Below are positions 34,301 to 45,088 of a DNA stretch of 64,000 bases, piece after piece. The stretch is from Neospora caninum Liverpool (lineage: Eukaryota; Apicomplexa; Conoidasida; Eucoccidiorida; Sarcocystidae), in the NCBI RefSeq assembly GCF_000208865.1, contig NC_018392.1:744001-808000 (forward strand), in the 5' to 3' direction. How positions within the stretch are numbered: position 1 is the stretch's first letter; the number at the start of each line of letters is the position of its first letter. Made by a program: the position numbers and the translations under genes. The notes below the pieces were generated by a model. That model worked only from the letters and a program-made list of their open reading frames with translations. It ran no database searches and was not told where the DNA came from.

Positions 34301-36578
34301 AAATATTTCCCCTGTCACACACCTCGACGCCTCTCGAGGTATCGACACCGGTGTCCATCTCACTCTAGATATATGTATATATATATATATATATATGTAT
34401 ATGCATATATATATGTATATATATATATATATGTATATGCATATATATATGTATATATATATATATAATCTTTCGATCTCGAGACCGCATGTGTATACGT
34501 CACTGCGCAGGTTTTTCTGTCTGTATCCGTGTGAGGGTGTGGGTGTCCCTCGCTGTGTTTTTGTTCTCCTCAGGACGTGGGTGACTTGTACCACGCCTCG
34601 TCGATGTTGGTGCGTGCACACTTCAAGCGACTCGAGCTGCTGCCCACGGAAGAGGCAATTGCGACTGAGTTGCTGCTGCTGCACGGACTGCGCGAGCATC
34701 TGACCCCCGCACCCCTCCTCCTGGAGATGCGGCGTCAATCCGTCGCCTGTGCGCGGCGTATCTCGCGCGCAGTCGCCCCTCGGGCTGCCTCCTTCCTCGC
34801 GGCCTCGACTTTCCACCTCGGCGCGCGCCTGTCTCCGTCTTCTCCGTCGCCCCGCGCTGCTTGGCCGCAGGCGGAGGGCGTCTTGGTGCCGCGTCCGGAG
34901 AAATTCGACTCCTTCATCGGGCGCCTACTCGCGAACAACGTCGCGTACGCGCACGACTCGGCGATGGCGCAGTACCGGCTGCTGGTCCTTCGCCGCTTTC
35001 TCGAGCAAGAAGGCCGCCGAGACGACGCAACTCACCCCCTCGCTCTCCACACTCTGACCTCGCCCAAGGCTTCCGTCTTCTCGCCCTTTCGCCTGGTCTC
35101 GACGCGGTTCTCTGCCGACGGCGCCGCGCTAGACAGGACCGCGAACCGCGAGGGGGTCGAGCGCGCGGGGCAAAGAGACAAAGAGGCTCTGCCCGAGGTG
35201 CTCAACAGCGTGACCCGAGGTCGCCACGGCGAGGCAGAGAGACGGCGGGTTGGGAATAAAACCCTAAGCGAAACGATTGAGAAGGGGGACGAAGAGGGAG
35301 ACGAGACGGCATTCGCGCAGAGAATTAGAGCACGCCTCAGCGTGGAGACCGACGCCGAGCTGGCTGATTACCTGACGCCGATGCAACTCGGAATGCTCGA
35401 CGGCTGCAGGCTCCTCCGTTCGCTCAGTGAGGCGGGATCCAGTACAAGGTAAGTGCCCAAAGGAGATTAAGGAGGAGATCAAGGAAGAGATTAAGGACGA
35501 GATCAAGGAAGAGATCAAGGAGGCAATCAAGGAGGAGATTAAGGAGAAGAATCTAAAGGGGGTGTGAGACGAGGGCGGAGGGCCCCCGCCCCCAGGAGAG
35601 AACGAGAAAGGGCGGAGAGCGACGGAGGCGTGAAACAAGTGTCGTTCTGTCATCTCGTTGTTTCCCTGGCATTCTCATTTTCCGTTTCGCTGTGTGCGTG
35701 TCTTGGTTCCGCTTTCGGTCGTTTGTCTTTTTAGGGTCACGACGCTCTATGCGGGGCACACGATGCTGACTTGGACGTTGATTTTGATCTCCCAGGCGGG
35801 CGTGGACGAAGCAGGGTATACGTGTTTGTTGGGGCGTTGCGTGCGCTACTTCGCGGCGGTTGAGGAGGTGATTCGCTCGGTCTTTGCTCCGGAGATTGAG
35901 ATCGTGATTTCGCTGCTGGCCCTCCGCGGCCTCGTCGCACTCTGGAACGGCGCTCTCGACGCCGCCAAGGACTTGTTCGTCGAGGCGCTTCTGCTGCTCT
36001 TCGACGCGTGGGGAGATCCGCGCCTGTACGGTGGCCGCGGCCACCCTTTTCTGCTCTTTCTCTCGTGGACACTCAGCCTCTTTGCGTACTTGGCGCGCGA
36101 CGCGCCGCGCCTCCGCGCGTACGCCGCGATCTTCCGCGCCGCGCGCCTCTTCTACCCCTCTTGTCCCCTCTCTCTGGCGGCGCCCCGGCACGTTCCCGCG
36201 GCTCAGCAGCACCGCCAGCGCGCGGGCCTCCTCGCCCTCGCCTCGCCTCGCGGGGACTCGCTGGCGGGCGACCGCGCAGAGGCGGCCGATCCGCACGTGA
36301 AGGCCTTCGAGGCGTACAAGGCGTGGTGGACGGGCGGCGCGCAGCCCGGAGCCTGCCAGGCCGCCTGTGACCAGTTCGTGAAGAGCACGATTCTGTACAA
36401 CTTCGCCCTCGTCGCGAACGATCTCCGCACCTGGATGGCAGCCACGCACCCTGCGAACGGCATCACCTTTGACCAGACCGTCGACATGCGAAACAAGCCG
36501 GTCGGAATCAGCCCACACGGCTCCCGCTGCGGCACCGCCGTCCAGGACAAACTCGCCACAGATGCCGCATTCACGTGA
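25609..36578 (+). CDS. Large predicted acylated protein of unknown function
   Basis: Fourteen exons join without a phase break: 25609-26755, 27587-27779, 28039-28193, 28745-28893, 29355-29724, 30190-30250, 30307-30510, 30931-31011, 31536-32456, 32727-32805, 33034-33099, 33789-34244, 34574-35448 and 35735-36578. The product has about 1866 residues. The start [10 protein letters not shown] offers Gly2 for N-myristoylation and Cys4 for palmitoylation, so membrane association is likely though inferred. Residues 1-165 look folded ([32 protein letters not shown]). A charged insert near 165-270 includes a tandem 21-residue duplication. Later exons give Leu-rich helical stretches ([50 protein letters not shown]) and no clear transmembrane helix or catalytic motif. 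It recalls large alpha-helical scaffold or trafficking proteins, but I compared it mentally with HID1 and dymeclin and saw no match. The 61-base exon 6 uses a weak GTCCAG donor but is required for phase. The gene is confident; the function is unknown. Confidence 0.85.
26236..26361 (+). repeat. In-frame 63-bp tandem duplication in a coding exon
   Basis: Two adjacent 63-bp units (26236-26298 and 26299-26361) encode nearly identical 21-residue blocks containing [17 protein letters not shown]. They differ at only about three bases, so the event is recent. The unit starts and ends on codon boundaries of the large MGQC protein, at residues 210-251. Confidence 0.95.
29980..30182. repeat. Purine-only tract of GAGATAGA-type units
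   Basis: About 200 bases almost entirely A and G on the plus strand, built from irregular GAGATAGA and AGAGGGAGA units. It sits in intron 5 of the MGQC gene, immediately before the small exon 6. Confidence 0.9.
30709..30812. repeat. (TA)n-rich tract
   Basis: TA runs interrupted by TACATA and CCACATA in intron 7 of the MGQC gene. Confidence 0.95.
31132..31333. repeat. Composite self-complementary TA repeat
   Basis: About 200 bases of TA runs punctuated at intervals of roughly 35-50 bases by the palindromic word TGTATATACA followed by TATTTATA. At least five copies of the word are visible. It lies in intron 8 of the MGQC gene. Confidence 0.92.
34369..34467. repeat. TA-rich repeat with TGTATATGCA units
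   Basis: TA runs with repeated GTATATGCATATATATATG blocks in intron 12 of the MGQC gene. Confidence 0.9.
35463..35550 (+). repeat. 12-bp minisatellite (GAGATYAAGGAN) in an intron
   Basis: Seven consecutive 12-base units just after the donor of exon 13 of the MGQC gene. In one plus-strand frame the units read as repeated EIKE. That frame differs from the exon frame, which hits a stop at the donor, so the array is taken as intronic. Confidence 0.85.
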
Positions 36579-37304
36579 GGAAACACTTTTTCGTGGGTTT
36601 CGCCAAACGGTCTCGCGTCCCATAGGGGGGTTGTCGCCGTCGGCGGACTTCCCCTCGCCTTCTCCCTGCATGCCTCGCGTGCACTCGCCGCCACGCATTG
36701 CGCGCCTCTCCCCCAGGGGGCGCATGCGCCTTCATCGCACAGCTCACCTTAACACTGTGGGAGAGACGCATGTATACGCACACTGTGTTCAAATAAAAAT
36801 GTAGTTCTGTGTGTATTTATACGAGGGAGGACATTGTGCAGCGTCCGTTCGTTCCTAAGGGGTTTTCTTTTCCGAGTTGTTCGGATCTCGCGAGAAAGTG
36901 GAAGTGAAGAGCTGCGATTCCCAGATCGTCGCGCGTGGTGTCTCGCGGATCGCAGTCAGATCTCAAGGAAAGTGGCAGCTCGGCCACGCTCTTCGCAACT
37001 GTCGGCTCTCCTCCCGTTCATCTTCTCTTTTCCTTTGCGTCTTCTCTTGCGTCGTCTCTCGAGTCTTCGCTTCACCTTGATCTACAGAGACAGGCCGCGA
37101 CGAGGCCTTTGTTTTTTCTTGCCCAGCTGCTGTTTTCTCGCTCCCTTCTCCCCTTTTCGCCGCACGTGGCCGGGTTCCGCAGGTGCTGTTTCGCCTCCTT
37201 GCCTCCGTCCGCCTGCTTCCCCGTCTTCCACCTCGCTTGTCTTTCCCCCACCTTTTTGTATCTTTGTTCTCCCCCATTTCGTCGCGTTCAGGCGCGGCGT
37301 CGAC
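36579..37304. other. Spacer between MGQC and RCC1 genes
   Basis: Holds the 3' UTR of the MGQC gene and the 5' region of the RCC1-repeat gene. A pyrimidine-rich stretch ending in TTCAG just before 37291 looks like a splice acceptor, so the RCC1 gene may have an upstream non-coding exon here. Confidence 0.45.
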
Positions 37305-40300
37305 ATGGCGGTGATCAACTACGACGCTGGCGGTCGCGTTCCCCAGTCTGCGCTCGCGGGGCGGGTGCTTTCTTTCGGCTCGAACGTCTCGGGGCAGCTG
37401 GGGCTTGGACTCCCCACGGCGCCTGCGCCAGGCGGACGCGAGGCCGGAGACCTGCGGAGCGCAGAAAGAGCCGAGGCAACTTCCCCAGCGGGCGGGGAGA
37501 GCGAGGACGCGGGCGACGCCCTCGAATCCTGTCTCCGAGCCTACGACGACGCCGCACGCCGAGGTAGGGGAAAAAAGTGTCGACAGAGCAGAAGAGGAAG
37601 AAGATGAAAAAGAACAAGAAAGGAGGAAGATGAGGCACGAAGAGGCAGAAGAATCCGATTCAGGAGAGGACAAGACAGGGGTGAAGCGGAAGCGAGAACG
37701 AGAAGACAGGAGTGGCGAACGCCAAGAACAAAACTGTGCCCCCATTCTTGTCTTTGGTTCTGGTCTTTTCCCTTTCCGCGTCCACGTTTTTGTCTCCCGG
37801 TGTCGCGGGTTTGTGCGTTTTTCTCCCTGGGACTTGCTCCTCGTGCAGGCGTAGACGTGTGGTGGACTCCGCAGCCGTCGGTTGTGAGCGCGCTGAAGGA
37901 CGTGCCGGTGGCGGTTTGCTCATGCGGATTTTTCCACAACGCTGCCATCGACATCGCTGGTCGTCTCTGGACGTGGGGAACCAATACCGAAGGCCAGGTA
38001 CGCGTCGCCTTTTCTTTGCCTCCTCTCTTCTTCCCAGTCGGAGGAAGTCTCCTTCTCTTTGCTGTGCAGTGTGCTTCCGTTCGTTCCGCGTTCTCCCTCG
38101 CTTTCTTTTTGCTCTCCCCTTCTCTGACTTCTTCCCTTTTGTCCCTTTCTTCGCGTTCTGCTCCGCCTCCTCCCTTCTGAATTCCTCCTGCCAGTTCTCT
38201 CTTTTCCTCTCTTTCTCTCCACTTGCTTGTTCTCTTTCTCTTTTTGTTTCTTCAGATCGGCGCAGGGTTCCATCACTACGCGGACGTGCCGCGCGGCAAT
38301 CGCTTGGAGGCGATGTCGAGTTTTTCCTGGAACGCCGCCGAGTCGGAGTTGCTCGAGTGCGCCGACTTTGACGTTCGCCCGTACCGTCTCTTCACCCGGC
38401 GCGACGCGTCCCGCCCAGTCGGGCCTCGCGACGGTCAAGAGCCTGCGCGGAGCCCCCGGGAGGCGCCGCGCTTCGCCCCTGCCCAAGACGTGTCTGGCCA
38501 CAAAAACAACAGCCCCGCAGCGGAAGCGGACACGCCCGAGAGAGGCGGAGCGGCGCCCGCCGTGGAGAAAGGCGACAGGGACCAGAAGGCGCGGAAGAGC
38601 AGGCCGAGACGTCCGTTTTTCGTCGCATACAGCCGCGACCACAAGCCTCCGCGGAACGGGGAAGACGATCCGGAACGTGGCGAGAAAGATCAGGAAGCGT
38701 CGCAGTCGAGCCTTGCGTCAGACGGCCTGAGACGCTATGCCGTCACTGCCTCTGTTCCTACTCTCGTCGCGATTTCCTCGGCGCCTGCAACGCGCTTTGC
38801 GCAGGTGAGATCAGAGAGCTGCATCAACACGGCGGCGCAGAGAGGAAACGCTTATCACAGGTCTGAGGGAACACACGGCGGAGAAATCCGTGTGGGGCCC
38901 CAGGAAACGCGACGAAAAACGGAGAGCGCATAAAGCCTTTTCCGTTGATGCTGGCGATGGGCAGAGGCCGTGAGAAGATGAGAAGAGACGCAAGACACTT
39001 TCTGGGCGGTCTCACGTTTCTGCCTCTCTCGCGCTTGTTTTTAGGTCGCATGCGGACGGGATTTCACTCTCGCCCTGACCACAGATGGACAACTGTTCTC
39101 GTGGGGCTCCAACCGTTTCGGCTGCTTGGGGACTTCCTCGTTTGTCTCCACATCGATCCCTGAGGCGATCGACATGGGCGTCTTCGCCGTCGCAGTCTCT
39201 TGCTTCGAAGGCGCCTCGCCAGCAGTCGACTTTGTCGTTCCGAAGGCAAGTCTCGCGGAGGCGTTTTGCAGTCCCAATGAGACTGGATAAGAGAGAGTGA
39301 AGCGACGTTCGTGTGGCCACGTTCCGGCGTTTTTCCGAATCCAAACTGTCGCTCCTCTTTCTGTCAAGTCTGGCGACTTCGACGCCCTCCAGGTGAACGT
39401 CTTGTCCTCCCCTTTCGCCTTCGCAAGCCTGTCTTTCTCCCTCGCAGCGAGTCGCTCTGTTTTCGCGGTGCCAGCCGTACTCTGCCATGCGCGTCTTCGC
39501 AGCTCGAGAAGCTCCGTTGTGGCTGGGCATTCCGTGCGGGAGACTGGCGGAGACAGACAGGGCGTTTCACGTTTTTTTTTTTTGCTCTGTCGCAGTTGAC
39601 GGCGTGTCGCGTTTTTCCTCTTTCTCGCTTTCGCAGATCGCGGAGATTCGATGTGGCCCCGACCAGTGCGCGGCGCTAAGTGACGAGCAAATTCTATGGG
39701 TGTGGGGGCGAGGAGCGTCCGGCGAGTTGGGCCTGTCGCCCGCCTACCTGGCGATGCTGTGGCGCAGGCCTGCGCCGGCCTTGGGCTCCACGACCGCGGC
39801 CGGAGCCCCCGACAACTGGCTGGCCGCGCTCGACGCGGGGGCCGCCGTGCAGGGCAGCGACGGCGATCAGGCGGTCGGAAAGGCACGAAGAAATTCCGAG
39901 AAAAAAGAGACGTTTTTCTCGGAGTGGCAAGCGCAAGGCGGCAAGGCAGCACTCGGCCCCGATCTGAAGAAGAAGCAAGAATCGAACGCAGGATACAAGA
40001 AACTCGTCCAAACGCTGCAGACTTCCACAGCTCGAGATGGCTGCGTCGCCACGCCTACGCGTCTCCGGTGAGAAGCGAAGAAACGCGAGAAGGACAAAAG
40101 AAGGAAAACAGGGGACAGAAAAGGAGAGAAGGGGAATGCGTCGTTGGTGAGTGGCGTCGCCTTCGAGAGTGTCTTCGCTTCTCGTGGCTCTTCCCGTTCG
40201 TAGGCCTGGCTTTTTGGGGGGCCTCTCGCCCTGCTCGCGCAGAGACAGGCGCTAACGGGGCCGCAGGAAAGTGTGTGGGGCCGGGAGCTCTTTGGCCTCG

Positions 40301-40776
40301 TTTCGTGACCTTTGGAAGCGTACACGAGCGGGCAGGCCCGAGGAAGGTGCACGTGCGGCCACGCGCAAACTGTCTTTTCCGTCCTGGACTGTCGGCTGCA
40401 TTTGCGAAAGATCTTGTCTCTTTTGGGAGACTCAAGCCTGGTTTCGCCGCGCGCGTGTCTCTCCTCAGCATCCTGCAGTTCGGCGACTTCTCTCACTTCC
40501 AGGCGAAAATGGAGGAGTGGAACCTCTGGGGCGAATGGCACAAGAATTTCTCCCTCGTCACCCTGCGGCGCACAGACCTCGGCGACGATCTCATTGCGAC
40601 TGTCCCTGACCAGCTTCTCCACAGCGTCCCGACGCCCTCGGAAGAAGTCCTCGTCCTCGACATCGCCTTCGGTATACGACTTCCCACATCTCTTGAAGCA
40701 GATCTCCCCACAGCGAGCGACGTTCGTGCACGGAGCGGTCGAAACCCTATCTCGAAACACGGATATCCATACAAGC

Positions 40777-40818
<42 letters not shown>

Positions 40819-42029
40819 GTGTGTGTCTGCATGTGTGGCACTGTGTCTTGCCATCACAGTTGTGTTTTGTTTCTCTATAAAGGGCGCGCGCGGCGATCGA
40901 GAAAGGCGTGCTTGTGGACAGAAGTTCCCACGGGCCTTCTCGTTTGCTCTCTATTCCTCCGTTGCATCGTCGGTTTTTTCGCCGGTTTTCCGCAGGCCGT
41001 GCTCACACACTTTGCGTGGACATCTCCAACAACCTGCTGACCTGGGGCTCGGGCCAGGAGGGGCAAATCGCCATCGAGAGCGCATGCGAGCCGGAAGAGT
41101 CGCCAGCGACGCATGCGCATGCAGTCGTGCGGCCTCGGGCAGGCCTTGCAGAGCTCGCGCAGAAAGGCGCGTCGGAAAAGCGCCACAACGCGAGAGAAGT
41201 CTCCTCTGTGGCTGAGGGCGAAGACGTCGTTTCGCCGCTGCCTACGCCGGCGCGAACGACGCCGTGTTTCCACGGCCGGCGCCTCACTCGGGGAAGGCGC
41301 GCGCGGGTCGTGGCCGCAGGTGAGAGGAGAGAAAGCCTTCGCGTCGCAGATGGGGAAGAAACTGTCTCCATGTACGCGATTCCCTCACTTTTCGGGAACG
41401 CGTCTTTTGTGCACATCTTGCGCGTTATCGTCTAATTTCTCAGACCAGACGTCCCGCGGGTTTCGCCCCTCCACAGGGATAACTTGGTGCGTGATAACGC
41501 TTCGGTCGTTCCCCACCCCTACTTGTCTCTAGATGTGAACGCTAGGAACGGCACAGAAAAGGCGTTCATCGACGCTCAATCTCCGTTTGCCTCTAGCGTT
41601 TGTGCCGGCGCGCCTCCATTCTCGGTTGGCGTTGCACGCCCGGTGGGTTCAATAACGCAACGCGTAGCCGGGGCCGTTCATGTCCAAACATCCTCCTCGA
41701 ACGTCGCGCTGGTTTCAAGGCCGTCGCGCGCCTTGTACGAGAACCCCGCCGCGACAGGGAGACGAGGAAGTGCCCGCCAGCCTCGGGATCCACCGTATCT
41801 TGTCGGGTTTTTGCCTCGAGCTTTTCCCGGGACGCCATGCACAACTTCGTTGATAAGCCTACGTGTGTGTGTGTGTGTGCATGGAGGCTGGGGTGTCTTC
41901 GCTTTCTGATGAGGATCCATGCGAGCAGAGGCACGGTGCATCTGGAGCCGTTGAGAGGTGGTCAAGAGCCGCAGGGCGGAAGGCGAAAAAGAGACGAGAG
42001 CTCCAGAGTACAAAGGAGACAAATACACT

Positions 42030-42067
<38 letters not shown>

Positions 42068-43650
42068 TAGGCCTGTCTACGTGTGTATCTGCCTATTTAT
42101 ATACTTATCTCTCTCGTTATGTTTTGTTTTATATCTGTGACTGTACAATGATGCAGTTGAATGTGCGTGTCTCTATGCGTGGTGGGGTCCAGAGCTTGCC
42201 ATGCGTCAGGAGGAAGCCCAGCGCGTAACCATTCGGCGTCTGGGGTTCGTTCCAACAGCCTCTCCGGCTTCCCTCTGCGTTCCTCTTCTCCAGGTGGAAA
42301 CGTCTCTGCGGCGGTTGACGAAGACGGCGCAGTGTGGGTCTGGGGCAGCAACGCAGACGGGCTCCTCTCTCTGCCGCTGGACCAGTAAGAAATCGACAAG
42401 GCCTCACATGCATTTGCACGCACGTCTAGACATATATATATATATATATATACATAAATATGGGTGTTCAGTACGTGGTGAGGAGCGGCACGAAGTCTGT
42501 TCTTCGGTTGCCACTTTTTTCCCCTTTCTCCCTGTTGACTTGAGTGTCCAAATCGAGCGTCTGTGCATTCCCTGTCTTCACTTGCGGGCGTCGCGGCGCG
42601 AAGGTCTCCACCCCTCCCGGGGTTTTTGCCTGGTGAGTTTTTTTCTTTCTGTGTCTGTCTGGACCCGTCTCTCAGCCTGCGCGGCGCCACGCCGCAGCGA
42701 ATGGATCTCCTGAACGTGAAAGCGGTCAGCGCAAGCATTTCCCCCGACGGCAAGCGCCTCGCCGTGTGTACAAACAACGGCGAGGTTTTGATGTGGGGCC
42801 GTGAGTGCTTTGGCTCCCTCGGCAGGGCGCCTGTGCCCCCACTCTGGGCCGCGTGCGGCGCAAACGCGAAGACGCTGCATCGCGATCCTGCCCGTGTTCC
42901 GCTTCTTCAAGGTTATTTTGTGGCGAAGGTGAGCGCAGTTTGTTCGCGCAAAACGGACAGAGAAGCTGCGCCTCCTGTCTCTGTCTATTTGTCGGCTTCT
43001 CTTTCTCCCGGTTTCGTTCTTCGCCGTCCCTCCGCGTGCTCCTCTCGCCTGCTCTGCGTCGTCCCGCGCCTATCTGCCTAACTCGTTTAGCCTGGACACA
43101 ACAGGCGTCTCGTTTTAGGGCGCGGTGCGTCGCGTTCTGGTGTCTCTCTCTCTCTGTGGCTAAGCACTGCGCGTCGGCAAAGGCTTCTCCACATGGTGTT
43201 TCGTCGTAGCTGGGTTTTCCTCTCTGTCCCACCTCCAGGCCTCCCTCGGGATACACCACACGCTACTGCTCTCGGGCGATGCCGCGAACGCGGGCGAGTC
43301 GGCGCCTTCGGCCCCCGCAGCGGCTGCCGATCGCCTGCCGGAAACGCGACAGCAACGCCGTGCACTCCGCGACGTCCTCGCCTCGCCAATCTTGCAGAAA
43401 AGCCGAGAGTCTCGACGAGCCTCGAGTGAGGCGCCGCCGACCCCAAGCCCCAACGCGGGCTCCACCAGCTTCAGCCACACGGCGAACGCGTACGCGTCAA
43501 ATCTACCGTTTCCTTCCCCGGGCCCGCTCCCACCTCGCGAAAGCCCGGAAGACAGTAAAGGCAAAGCGGGTGGCTCTAAACCAAAAATAGCTACAGGCAC
43601 ACGTCAACATTTTTCACGTGCCCGTGCCCCACCGAGATAGAGTCACAGAA

Positions 43651-43686
<36 letters not shown>

Positions 43687-44012
43687 GAATAGGTCGGTTC
43701 GTGTTAGATCTGTGTAGATTTTCGTGTTCCTGTGGGTTTATGTGGGAGTATACCTAGTATACCTACGGAGAGGTGTATGTGGGAGGGGGTTGTGGTGTCT
43801 TGTTCTCTCGCTTTTTTTTCGGCAGGACAGTCGCCACGCGCATTGAGTATCCGAAAGACATGGACGCAGCGGCTCTGACTCCTGGGCCCCTGACGAAGGA
43901 GCATGAAGCCCCCGCCTCCGTGTTTCTAAAAAACTTCAACACGGCACCTCCCACGCCGCATCCTTCTCTGCCTTCCGAACGCACGAAGCGGCTGAAGGAA
44001 TCAAAGCCCTGA
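37305..44012 (+). CDS. RCC1-repeat (regulator of chromosome condensation) protein
   Basis: RCC1 repeats form seven-bladed propellers that act in Ran exchange or as protein-binding scaffolds; which applies here is unknown. Twelve exons fit in phase: 37305-37563, 37849-37997, 38256-38804, 39045-39245, 39369-39392, 39637-40067, 40469-40671, 40996-41319, 42294-42384, 42676-42928, 43239-43554 and 43831-44012, for about 993 residues. Blade signatures: VLSFGSNVSGQLGLG, GRLWTWGTNTEGQ, GQLFSWGSNRFGCLG, ILWVWGRGASGELGL, NLLTWGSGQEGQ, GAVWVWGSNADGLL and EVLMWGRECFGSLG, mostly one per exon. Long polar inserts sit between blades, for example residues 185-280, and the tail after residue 830 is Pro/Ser-rich. 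It is far longer than canonical RCC1 (about 420 residues), so it is probably a scaffold-type family member. The start is the first Met of an exon; an upstream coding exon is possible. Intron 4 uses a GC donor and is followed by a 24-base exon, the least certain part of the model. Confidence 0.88.
40777..40816. repeat. (TA)n microsatellite
   Basis: TA dinucleotide run in intron 7 of the RCC1-repeat gene. Confidence 0.95.
42032..42064. repeat. (TA)n microsatellite
   Basis: TA run in intron 8 of the RCC1-repeat gene. A second run of about 25 bases lies at 42431-42455 in intron 9. Confidence 0.95.
43654..43684. repeat. (TA)n microsatellite
   Basis: TA run in the last intron of the RCC1-repeat gene. 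Confidence 0.95.
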
Positions 44013-45049
44013 CGTTTTTGGAAACGCCTGGCTGCGCTCGAAAAAACAACCTGAAGTGATCTCCCGAGACGTGGAGACGGAGATGTTTGTGGAGCGGATG
44101 CTCTGCTGTTAAGGCAAGGAACGTGGGCTCTCCGCGCTCGCGTTTTCAGGAACGAAAGCATCAGTACGGTGTCTGGGGAGGAAGGGCATTCGTGCGTGTG
44201 TGTCAGTCCGTTTCAGCATCGACATCTGCGGATGTGTTGATCCACACGTACGTCTTTGAGCGTTTACGTTTTAAGGGCAGGCAGGCCCTCTCTCTCATGT
44301 GCTTACGCGCGCCTGTGTATACACAGGAAATGCGGGTCATTGGCAGGCGAAATTCCTCGTGGAAAGGTCGCGCGGTGTCCCTCATGTCGCCTTGGAAAAA
44401 ATGTGTGTGGAACCTACGGACCCTCGTGTGTAGGCATATTTTTTAGGGCACACCGATGAATATGCATATGCAGACGTACACAAATGCACGTCTGAAGAAG
44501 TCCATAAATGTGAATATTCAAAGATATACCGATTCATAATATATATATGCGTGCATGTGCTTGTAGAAATATGCCTGTCGATACGTGTGTGCATTCGGTG
44601 TCTGTCGTCTTTCACAGCCCTTCCTTTTTCACCAGTGTTTTTCCTCGTGTCTCCCGCAGGGCGGCTTTTGCGTGCGTGAAGGCAGAAAGAATGCCTTTGT
44701 GTTTCTGAGACGATCAGCGAACGGCGCTTCAGGCGTCGCGAGCTCTGGGGGAGGTTTGTGACGGGAAACACCTGGGTTCACTCCACCTTCGCTCCGACCT
44801 CGCTCGCCACTCTGCAGGGCCTCTCGAGAAACGTGAACGCGGGAGTGCTGGCAAACAAACAAACCTCTGCGTTTTCTACTCTGGTTTCTGTGCGACAGTG
44901 GCATCGACTCACTGGAGTCCCCATTCTTTTACATCTGCTTTTTCACACAATTATATATATGTATATATGTATATACATATTTATAGATAAAGATATAGGT
45001 ATGCATATGCATGTTGTCACATTCATGTATGCGTACATACAAAGATACG

Positions 45050-45088
<39 letters not shown>

